A stretch of 64,000 nucleotides of DNA from Prescottella equi (lineage in GTDB: Bacteria; Actinomycetota; Actinomycetes; Mycobacteriales; Mycobacteriaceae). The stretch lies in contig NZ_LWTX01000001.1 in assembly GCF_002094305.1 (NCBI RefSeq), forward strand, positions 372,001 to 436,000, written 5' to 3'. Shown here piece after piece: positions 56,979 to 64,000 of the stretch. A model generated the notes under the pieces. It was not told where the DNA came from. It was given only the letters and a program-made list of their open reading frames with translations, and searched no databases. Numbering within the stretch: position 1 is the stretch's first letter; the number at the start of each line of letters is the position of its first letter. A program made the translations under genes and the position numbers.

Positions 56979-57077
56979 GCGCTGGACTTCACCGCCCTCG
57001 GGAGAGATGATCTCGAAGTCCGTTTGGCGCGCTGCCGAGTTTCGGGGGCGCGCAGATCAGAGGAGCAGGGTGGTGCG

Positions 57078-58715
57078 GTGACGGCGTCGAACACGTTCGC
57101 ACCGGTTCCGCTCGACACCCTGCTGGCATCCGGACTCCTGCCCGGAGCGGCGCTGGTCACCGAACGTCCCGCCGCCGCGGGGGCGATCACGAACGTCGCC
57201 GTGATGGCAGTACCGGACGTCGGGCCGTGGCTCCGCCGCGACCAGCTGCTCGTCACGTCCGGCAGCGTCCTGGCGCGGCTGGCGTCGGCGTCCGACTTCG
57301 TCGCCCGGCTCGACCGACGCGGTGTCGCCGCTCTCGCGGTGCGGCTCGACACCGGCCCCGAGCTTCCGCGCGAGCTGACGGACGCCGCTACCGAAGCCGG
57401 AATGCCCGTCGTGACGTTCACGGCAGCCTGCTGTTCCGGGCACGAGATCTCCCGGTCGCTCGACCGCATGGCCGCCCGCCAGATCGACGCGGTACTGGCC
57501 GCCGACCACGTGCGGCACGATCTGCTGTCCGTGGTGATGGCGGGCGGTGGTCACCGAGAGCTTGCCGCGGCGCTCGCGCGGGCGCTCGGTGGCGCGGTGC
57601 TCGTCACGACCCCGGACGGCCGGCAGATCAGCCGGGCCGGGGAGGACGCCGATCTGTGCCGGCTGGCGACCAGTAGTGCGCTCGACGCGACGGGCCGGCT
57701 GCGAACGGACTCCGTGGAGGGCGGGCTGGGGCGGCGTGAGCTCGGCAACGGGTTCATCGCCGTCTCCGCGGTCTCCGCGAACGGCATCGATCACGGACGG
57801 CTCGCGTTCTTCACGGCGTCCCGCCCACTGGCCGACGAGGAGTTGTACCTCGTCGAGCGGGCCGCGGAGGTGTGCGCGCTGGTGGTCACCCGCGAACTCG
57901 CGGTCGCGGCCGTCGAGGAGAAGCATCGGGCGAACTTCGTCCGCGACCTGCTGCGTGGGCGTGGCGGCGACCCCGACCGAGTGGTGGCGCACGCCAGGAC
58001 GTTCGGGTGGGATCTGTCGCGCCCGATCGTCGTCCTCGCGATCGAACCGGACCCCGTCGACACGGACGCCGCCGCGGCCCCGAACCGGATGCCGGTCGTC
58101 GAGAGGCAGGCGCGAGCGTTCTCCGGCGCCGTCGCGGCGCGTGATCCCGGGGCGGTGGTGACCGCGCTCTCGACGGAAACCGTGGTCCTGATGGGGGAGG
58201 GCGCCGACACGATGACCCTCGTCCACGAACTCGTCGCCCACGTGCGCGGCGCCGGCGGCGGGGGCCGTCGGCCGTTCGGTGTGGGCGTGTCGCGTGTCTC
58301 GGCCTCCGTGGACGACCTTCCCGCGCTCTACAGCCAGGCGCGGACCGCGCTCGAAGTGGGTCGGCGCATCTCCGGGGAGTGGGCCGTGACGCACTTCGAC
58401 GAGCTGGGGGTGTACCGATTGCTCAGCCTCGTCGACGAACCCGAGGAGCTCGAGTCCTTCGCGCGGGAGACGTTGCGGGAACTCACCGAGGACACCGCCG
58501 AGGCGCAGGACATGCGCCGCACCCTCGAGGTCCTTCTGGCGACGAACATCAACATCGCGGAAACCGCGCGGCAGTTGCACTTTCACTACAACACCCTGCG
58601 CTATCGGGTCGTGAAGCTGGAGAAGATGCTCGGGCCCTTCACCGCGCACCCCGCCCTGCGCCTCGATCTCTCACTCGCGCTGAAGATCATCGCCATGCGT
58701 GGCATCAATTCCTAA
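57078..58715 (+). CDS. PucR-family transcriptional regulator
   Basis: A 545-aa protein from GTG 57078 (AGGAGCAGG upstream). The N-terminal PucR sensor domain (LDTLLASGLLPGAALVTERPAA ... LLVTSGSVL) is followed by a GGDEF-like middle region (GVGVSRVSASVDDLPALYSQARTALEVGRR) and a C-terminal helix-turn-helix (TNINIAETARQLHFHYNTLRYRV). PucR proteins switch on purine degradation when purines are available. It lies between xdhC and the xanthine permease, so it most likely controls this cluster. Confidence 0.92.
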   Translation: MTASNTFAPVPLDTLLASGLLPGAALVTERPAAAGAITNVAVMAVPDVGPWLRRDQLLVTSGSVLARLASASDFVARLDRRGVAALAVRLDTGPELPRELTDAATEAGMPVVTFTAACCSGHEISRSLDRMAARQIDAVLAADHVRHDLLSVVMAGGGHRELAAALARALGGAVLVTTPDGRQISRAGEDADLCRLATSSALDATGRLRTDSVEGGLGRRELGNGFIAVSAVSANGIDHGRLAFFTASRPLADEELYLVERAAEVCALVVTRELAVAAVEEKHRANFVRDLLRGRGGDPDRVVAHARTFGWDLSRPIVVLAIEPDPVDTDAAAAPNRMPVVERQARAFSGAVAARDPGAVVTALSTETVVLMGEGADTMTLVHELVAHVRGAGGGGRRPFGVGVSRVSASVDDLPALYSQARTALEVGRRISGEWAVTHFDELGVYRLLSLVDEPEELESFARETLRELTEDTAEAQDMRRTLEVLLATNINIAETARQLHFHYNTLRYRVVKLEKMLGPFTAHPALRLDLSLALKIIAMRGINS

Positions 58716-58893
58716 CATTGCCAATATCTTCCGTTCCGCACTGGCACATTGCTCTCACGCCGCCGCGATAGCGCTGTACTACCGTTTCCCTCCTATCGAG
58801 GTGCAACTGTGAGCTGCAGCACACCGTGGACGGGTGTGTCGGCCCCGGCCCGTGGTCGCAGCAGGCACCGCCCTTCGTTCGAAAGGCCCGAGT

Positions 58894-60324
58894 ATGCCCA
58901 TATGGACGTTGCACGGAGACGGTAAGACCATCGAACCGGGACAAGTGGTCGCGCCCGACGAACGATTGACCTGGGGCCGCACGATCGGGCTCGGCGGACA
59001 GCACGTCGTCTCCATGTTCGGAGCCACGTTCGTGTTCCCGATCATCATGGGACTCAATCCGCAACTCGCAGTGATGTTGTCGGGATTCTGCACGCTGTTC
59101 TTCCTGCTGGTGGTGAAGGGGCGGATCCCGAGTTACCTCGGCACGTCGGCTGCGTTCGTCGGCGGTATCGCAGCCATCCGCGCGCAGGGCGGTACCTCGG
59201 CCCAGGTGACCGGTGCGATCATGGTGTCCGGCCTGGTGCTCGCCGCGATCGGTGTGATCGTCCACTTCCTCGGCGGCGGTGTCGTGTTCAAGATCCTTCC
59301 CCCCGTCGTGACCGGTGCGGTGGTCATGCTGATCGGCTTCAACCTGGCGCCGGTCGTCGCCGGCACCTACTGGCCGCAGGACCAGTGGGTGGCGCTGATC
59401 GTGATGGTCGTGCTGGTGGTGTCGAGCGTGGTGCTCCGAGGATTTCTGGGCCGGGTCGCGATCTTCCTGTCGCTGCTGTTCGGGTACGGACTCTCCTGGG
59501 TGCTGGACCGATTCGGGCCGGTCACGTCCTACGATCCGACGGCCGGCGAGGTCACCGAACACTTCCGCGTCAACTGGGACGGTGTCGCGTCCGCGCCCTG
59601 GTTCGGATTGCCGCCCTTCTCGGACGAGGCCAACGGCGTCGTGGGCATTCACGCCCCGTCGTTCAGCCTCACGTTCATCGTCCTGGTCCTGCCCGGAGTC
59701 ATCGCCCTGATCGCCGAGAACGCCGGCCACGTGAAGGCCGTCGCCGAGATCACCGGGACGAATCTCGACCCGATGATGGGACGCGCGCTGGCCGCAGACG
59801 GATTCGCGACCGCCATCGCCACCGGCGTCGGCGGCTCGCCCACCACCACGTACGCGGAGAACATCGGCGTCATGGCGGCCACCAAGGTGTACTCCACCGC
59901 GGCGTACGCCGCGGCCGGGGTGATCGCGATGCTGCTGGGGTTCTCGCCGAAGTTCGGAGCCGTCATCTCCGCGACCCCGGGAGGTGTCCTCGGTGGCATC
60001 ACCGTCGTCCTGTACGGCATCATCGGCCTGCTCGGCGCCAAGATCTGGAAGGAGAACGGTGTCGACTTCGGAAACCCCCTCAACCTGATGCCGGTCGCCG
60101 CCGGTCTCATCATCGCGATCGGGGACACCACGCTGCGGTTCACCGACACCTTCTCGCTCAGCGGCATCGCCCTCGGCACGATCGTCGTCATCGTGATGTA
60201 CCACCTGTGCCGCGCGATCGCGCCCAAGGACACCGATACCGAGCCGGCTCGGCCGGCGGTCGTGCCGCCCCAACCGGATACCGAACCCGACGACGGCGCG
60301 CGTGTCCCGGCCCCCTCGGTGTGA
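58894..60324 (+). CDS. Xanthine/uracil permease (NCS2 family)
   Basis: A 476-aa transporter with about 14 spans. GLGGQHVVSMFGATFVFP at the N-terminus, LPGVIALIAENAGHVKAVAEITG (binding-site helix 8), and ATGVGGSPTTTYAENIGVMAATKVYS (helix 10 signature) are diagnostic. The last 40 residues are hydrophilic. It takes up purine bases or uracil; the context favours xanthine or uric acid. The upstream gap 58716-58893 may hold the PucR-controlled promoter. Confidence 0.92.
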   Translation: MPIWTLHGDGKTIEPGQVVAPDERLTWGRTIGLGGQHVVSMFGATFVFPIIMGLNPQLAVMLSGFCTLFFLLVVKGRIPSYLGTSAAFVGGIAAIRAQGGTSAQVTGAIMVSGLVLAAIGVIVHFLGGGVVFKILPPVVTGAVVMLIGFNLAPVVAGTYWPQDQWVALIVMVVLVVSSVVLRGFLGRVAIFLSLLFGYGLSWVLDRFGPVTSYDPTAGEVTEHFRVNWDGVASAPWFGLPPFSDEANGVVGIHAPSFSLTFIVLVLPGVIALIAENAGHVKAVAEITGTNLDPMMGRALAADGFATAIATGVGGSPTTTYAENIGVMAATKVYSTAAYAAAGVIAMLLGFSPKFGAVISATPGGVLGGITVVLYGIIGLLGAKIWKENGVDFGNPLNLMPVAAGLIIAIGDTTLRFTDTFSLSGIALGTIVVIVMYHLCRAIAPKDTDTEPARPAVVPPQPDTEPDDGARVPAPSV

Positions 60325-60411
60325 CCTGGAATACATCTGCCATCGTCGAACTGTCAGGCTTGTCACATTTTCACGAAACGTCGCGCTCTGGATGCAGGCA
60401 GGATTTGAGAG

Positions 60412-61323
60412 ATGAAACCGTCGCCACTGACTTACCACCGGCCCGGGTCGATCGACGAGGCGTGCACGGTATTGGCGCAGGTAGCGCACGAGGGCAAGGT
60501 ACTCGCGGGCGGGCAGTCGCTGATTCCGCTGTTGTCGATGCGGCTCGCGGCGCCTGCGCACCTCGTGGACATCGGTGCCCTCCCCGATCTGGACGCCGTC
60601 ACCGCCTCCGAGCAGTCGGGTGTCAGATTCGGGGCGCTCACCCGCCACTCGGCCCTCGAGGCCGACCCGGCCGCGGCCCGCGTGCAACCGTTGCTCGGCC
60701 GCGCACTCCGGCTCGTCGCGCACCCGACGATTCGCAACCGCGGCACGACCGTCGGTTCCATCGTGCACGCCGACCCGTCGGCGGAGATGCCGGCGGTGGT
60801 GGCGTTGCTCGGCGGGACGGTGACGGCGCGGTCCGTCCGGGGGACCCGCGAGATCCCCGCGGCGGAACTGTTCGTCGGACCGCTCGAATCGGCGCTCGAG
60901 CCGGACGAGATCGCCACGAGTGTGACGGTGCCGGCCGTGCGCCCCGGCGTCGGTACCGCGATCGACGAGATCGCCCGCAGGCACGGTGACTACGCGCTCG
61001 TCGGGGTGGCCGCGCAGGTCCGCGTCGAGGGCGGTGTCGTCACGTCGGCCCGCATGACGTACGTGTCCGCGGGCGAACTCGGCGACGTCGTCGACTACAC
61101 CGACGTTCTCGGCGGCGCGTCCGCGAGCGACGCCCGGGATCCGCTGTGGCAGGCGCTGTCCGAGAAGGCGCGCGAGAAGATCGAGACCGAGGCCGACATC
61201 CACGCCACGGCCGGGTACCGCTCGCAGCTGGTTGCCGCCCTGACCGCACGGGTCGGGTTTGCCGCGGCGCAGGACGCGACGAGTGTCCGCGTGAACGAAC
61301 TGGCTTCGGTGGGAGGAGTGTGA
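60412..61323 (+). CDS. Xanthine-dehydrogenase-type FAD subunit
   Basis: A 303-aa medium subunit of the xanthine dehydrogenase / CO dehydrogenase family. LAGGQSLIPLLSMRL binds FAD pyrophosphate; VAHPTIRNRGTTVGSIVHADPSAEMPAV is the second FAD motif. The C-terminal domain has RRHGDYALVGVAAQV. It passes electrons from the Fe-S subunit to NAD+ or another acceptor. The iron-sulfur and Mo subunits follow without gaps. Confidence 0.94.
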   Translation: MKPSPLTYHRPGSIDEACTVLAQVAHEGKVLAGGQSLIPLLSMRLAAPAHLVDIGALPDLDAVTASEQSGVRFGALTRHSALEADPAAARVQPLLGRALRLVAHPTIRNRGTTVGSIVHADPSAEMPAVVALLGGTVTARSVRGTREIPAAELFVGPLESALEPDEIATSVTVPAVRPGVGTAIDEIARRHGDYALVGVAAQVRVEGGVVTSARMTYVSAGELGDVVDYTDVLGGASASDARDPLWQALSEKAREKIETEADIHATAGYRSQLVAALTARVGFAAAQDATSVRVNELASVGGV

Positions 61324-61325
61324 GG

Positions 61326-61970
61326 ATGACGAAGACGACACGGGGCATCGACGAGCAGCTCGCCGACCTGCAGGAGGAGACCGGCGAACAGCACGTGGCG
61401 GTGACCTTCACCCTGAACTCGGTGACCCAGACGGTGATCCTGCCGTCGAGGACGCTCGCGTCGGACGCGATCCGGCATCACCTCCGCCGGACCGGAACCC
61501 ACGTGGGATGCGAGCACGGCGTGTGCGGCGCGTGCACGGTGCTGCTCGACGGCAAGCCGGTGCGATCGTGCCTGGTGCTCGCAGCGAGTCTGGAGGGCAG
61601 GTCCGTCACGACGGTGGAGGGCCTCGTCGAGCCCGACGGGACGCTGCATCCCGTCCAGCAGGCATTCGTCGACTGTCACGGTCTCCAGTGCGGTTTCTGC
61701 ACACCGGGATTCGTGACGACCATCGCGGCCTTCCTCGAGGAGAATCCGTCCCCCACCCGGGAGGAGGCGACCGAGGCGATTGCCGGGAACCTGTGCCGGT
61801 GCACCGGGTACCAGAACATTCGGGCGGCGGTCCTGCGAGCGGCGGAGATCACGCGCGAGCGTGCGGGTGGCTCGCCCCTGGGGCCCGACGACGCGGCCGC
61901 CCGGGCCTCCCTCGAGGGCAAGGTCCGCGGCACCACCGCGCCGGTGGGCGGAAAGGCGGGACGGGCATGA
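61326..61970 (+). CDS. Xanthine-dehydrogenase-type 2Fe-2S subunit
   Basis: A 214-aa small subunit from ATG 61326, longer than usual (about 160) by a 20-residue N-terminal and a 35-residue C-terminal extension. Cluster ligands: CEHGVCGACTVLLDGKPVRSC (plant-ferredoxin type) and LQCGFCTPG with NLCRCTGYQNI. It shuttles electrons from the Mo site to FAD. Overlap with the next gene is 4 bp. Confidence 0.95.
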   Translation: MTKTTRGIDEQLADLQEETGEQHVAVTFTLNSVTQTVILPSRTLASDAIRHHLRRTGTHVGCEHGVCGACTVLLDGKPVRSCLVLAASLEGRSVTTVEGLVEPDGTLHPVQQAFVDCHGLQCGFCTPGFVTTIAAFLEENPSPTREEATEAIAGNLCRCTGYQNIRAAVLRAAEITRERAGGSPLGPDDAAARASLEGKVRGTTAPVGGKAGRA

Positions 61971-64000
61971 GCGTCACCAAACCCAAGCCCGCCGAGCGCC
62001 CCACCACGGACACGGCGTCCGAGGTGGCGTCCGAGCCGGACCGGTACTTCGGTAAGCCGATTCCCCGGAGCGAGGACGCGCGCCTGCTCAGCGGCAACGG
62101 GCGGTACCTCGACGACCTCGGCCACAATGCGCTGATCGCGGCCTTCGTACGCTCACCGCACGCGCACGCGCGGATCACCGGGATCGACACCGATGCCGCC
62201 TCGGAGCTGGCCGGGGTGCACGCGATCTACACCTACGAGGACCTCGAGGCGGACTCGGCCGGCATGGCGGAGAATCTGCCGCTCCTGATCCCGCACCCCG
62301 CGATCACGGCACCCCGCAACGGGTATCCGCTGGCCAAGGACGAGGTCAACCACGTCGGCGAGGCCATCGCGATGGTCGTCGCGGACAACCGGTACATCGC
62401 CGAGGACGCCTGCGCGCTGATCGAGGTGGGTTACGAGATGCTGCCGCCCGTCGTCGGTATCGACGTGGCGCGCCGCGCCGAGAATGCCGTCCACGCCGAT
62501 GTCCCCGACAACGTCGCCGCGCACCTGCAGCACGGCTTCGGTGACCTCGACGCCGAGTTGGCCTCGGCCCCACACCGGCTGACGTTGGACCTCGAGATCG
62601 AGCGGTCCGCCTCGATGCCGATGGAAGGCAAGGGCGTCTACGCGCGGTGGGACGACGACGAGCAGGCCCTCACCTTCTGGACCTCCACACAGACGTCGAC
62701 CTCGGCGCGCGCCGCCATCGCGGCGCGACTGAACATGGCGCACAACAAGGTGCACTGCATCGCGCCCGACGTCGGTGGCGGTTTCGGCGTGAAGATCGTG
62801 CACCCCTGGCCGGAGGAGGTGATGGTCACGTGGGCCGCACGCCAACTCGGCCGCGCGGGAATCTCCAGTGAGGTCAAGTGGGTGGAGGACCGCCGCGAAC
62901 ATTTCGTGTCGAGCGCTCACGAGCGCGGCCAGCTCCAGCAGGTCACGGTCGGATTCGACGACGAGGGCAGGCTGCTGGCCTTCGACTTCACGTTCTGGCA
63001 CGACAACGGCGCGTACCTGCCCTACGGCATCATCGTCATGCTGAACACCTCCACGCAGGTGCTCGGGCCGTACAAGCCGAGATCCTTCCGGGTGGACGCG
63101 TACTCGCTGTACACCAACACCGTGCTGGTGACGCCCTACCGGGGTGCGGGGCGCCCCCAGGCCGTGTTCGCGATGGAACGCTCGATGGATGCCATCGCCC
63201 AGTACCTCGGCAAGGACGTCCTCGCGGTCCGGGAGGCCAATCTCATTCGGCCGGAGGAGATGCCGTACGACTTCGGTCTGATGTTCCAGGACGGGCGGCC
63301 GCTCATCTACGACACCGGGGACTACCAGGCCGGGATCGACAAGCTGAAGGAGCTGATCGACTGGGACGGCTTCCCCGAGTACAAGCGGCGAGCCGAGGCG
63401 CAGGGTCGCACCGTCGGTATCGGCGTCGGCGCGTACGTCGAGGGCACCGGGCCGGGACCGTACGAGGGCGCCCACGTCCTCGTCGAGACCTCCGGGAAGG
63501 TCAAGGCCGCAACGGGTCTGACCACGCAGGGCCAGGGACACCAGACGTCCTTCGCGCAAATCGTCGCCGACGATCTGGGGGTGCCCGTCTCCGACGTCGA
63601 GATCGTCACGGGCGACACCCGACGGTTCGGGTACGCCGTCGGCACGTTCGCGTCACGCGGTGCGGTCATGTCGGGTTCCGCCTTCCACGTCGCGGCGCAG
63701 ATGGTCGCGGAGAAGGCACGGAAGATCGCCGGTGAGCACCTGCACCTGGATCCGGGCGATCTGGAACTGCGCGGCGGGCACGTCTGCCGGAAGGGCACGG
63801 AACCCGGTGCCGCCGGCACGTCGATTCCGCTCGGTGTGGTCGCGGTGCTGTCGAATCCGCTGCGGTACGCGTTCGACGAGTCGTCGCGGCTGGCGACGGG
63901 GTTCGCGTCCACCGAGACGGACATGACCGTGCCCCCGGTCCGGGAAGGCGAGCAGCCGGGCCTGGAGGCCACCGGCTACTACTCGCCGCCGACGTCGACC
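61967..64000 (+). CDS. Xanthine-dehydrogenase-type molybdopterin subunit (partial)
   Basis: The frame is open from ATG 61967 to the window edge, 678 codons; about 100 residues or more are missing. GKPIPRSEDARLLSGNGRYLDDL is the usual start; PDVGGGFGVKIVHPWPEE and YRGAGRPQAVFAMERSMD are Mo-cofactor contacts; GLTTQGQGHQTSFAQIVAD and GTFASRGAVMSG follow. YRGAGRP replaces the CO-dehydrogenase signature with Cys-Ser, so a hydroxylase for purines or a related heterocycle is likely. The genes at 60412-61970 supply its partners. Confidence 0.93.
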   Translation, partial: MSVTKPKPAERPTTDTASEVASEPDRYFGKPIPRSEDARLLSGNGRYLDDLGHNALIAAFVRSPHAHARITGIDTDAASELAGVHAIYTYEDLEADSAGMAENLPLLIPHPAITAPRNGYPLAKDEVNHVGEAIAMVVADNRYIAEDACALIEVGYEMLPPVVGIDVARRAENAVHADVPDNVAAHLQHGFGDLDAELASAPHRLTLDLEIERSASMPMEGKGVYARWDDDEQALTFWTSTQTSTSARAAIAARLNMAHNKVHCIAPDVGGGFGVKIVHPWPEEVMVTWAARQLGRAGISSEVKWVEDRREHFVSSAHERGQLQQVTVGFDDEGRLLAFDFTFWHDNGAYLPYGIIVMLNTSTQVLGPYKPRSFRVDAYSLYTNTVLVTPYRGAGRPQAVFAMERSMDAIAQYLGKDVLAVREANLIRPEEMPYDFGLMFQDGRPLIYDTGDYQAGIDKLKELIDWDGFPEYKRRAEAQGRTVGIGVGAYVEGTGPGPYEGAHVLVETSGKVKAATGLTTQGQGHQTSFAQIVADDLGVPVSDVEIVTGDTRRFGYAVGTFASRGAVMSGSAFHVAAQMVAEKARKIAGEHLHLDPGDLELRGGHVCRKGTEPGAAGTSIPLGVVAVLSNPLRYAFDESSRLATGFASTETDMTVPPVREGEQPGLEATGYYSPPTST

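Noticed and set aside
58705-61341. Long leftward open frame (878 codons) opposite permease and FAD-subunit genes
   Set aside because: His/Asp/Arg-rich with no recognisable fold; both genes on the + strand are certain.

Overview
The window joins the right-hand part of a siphovirus-type prophage (about 1-32,191) to the chromosome of its host. Everything points to a high-GC, mycolate-containing actinobacterium, most likely Rhodococcus or a close relative: a WhiB-family gene in the phage, tail genes like those of rhodococcal phages, a 6C-type small RNA, an FhuF-type reductase, and abundant GTG starts with tightly overlapping genes. The left end of the prophage (integrase, repressor, attL) lies outside the window.

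Prophage, early and replication side (1-6,916): a tightly packed run of small + strand genes with ATGA/GTGA overlaps. Recognisable are a helicase-loader-like protein, a Holliday-junction-resolvase-like nuclease, an HNH endonuclease, a WhiB protein with two extra zinc modules, and SSB. The rest are short hypothetical proteins. Three promoters can be seen (about 826, 2,992 and 6,937), each followed almost at once by a stem-loop.

Prophage, late side (6,946-31,797): a structured leader of about 225 nt opens the late operon. It is followed by two tail-fibre-like genes, small and large terminase, portal, a MuF head protein interrupted by an intein, scaffold, capsid, head-tail connectors, tail tube, tail-assembly chaperones with a -1 frameshift, a 1,585-aa tape measure with a peptidase domain and tandem repeats, distal tail proteins, a C39-type endolysin, holin-like membrane proteins, and tail fibres. 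The most striking object is the intein: the homing-endonuclease-like gene that sits inside it is encoded on the opposite strand, wholly within the intein coding sequence. A second candidate for something new is the stretch 15,788-15,998, which has no gene but carries a 15-bp hairpin, a perfect 15-bp long-range inverted repeat and a possible pseudoknot.

Right junction (31,798-32,238): three stem-loops, two pairs of short direct repeats that look like integrase arm sites, and the last 60 nt or so of a tmRNA gene followed by a strong terminator. The prophage therefore uses ssrA as its attachment site.

Host (32,239-64,000): proline iminopeptidase, an alpha/beta hydrolase, DUF1365, paired CrcB fluoride channels, phosphoglucomutase, MFS transporter, a MauE/DoxX plus DsbA-like pair, tRNA-Ala(GGC), a 42-aa hydrophobic peptide gene, ABM monooxygenase, 6C RNA, FhuF, a rhodanese lipoprotein, CobW GTPase and BluB (cobalamin theme), and a DEAD-box helicase. 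Next come the molybdenum-cofactor genes (moaE, moaCB fusion, moeA, moaA, moaD), NadE, a nucleosidase, a MobA/MocA-like transferase and an MFS transporter. The window ends with a purine-catabolism cluster (amidase, XdhC, PucR regulator, xanthine/uracil permease, and the FAD, 2Fe-2S and Mo subunits of a xanthine-dehydrogenase-type enzyme). The cofactor genes and this molybdoenzyme cluster form a functional neighbourhood.
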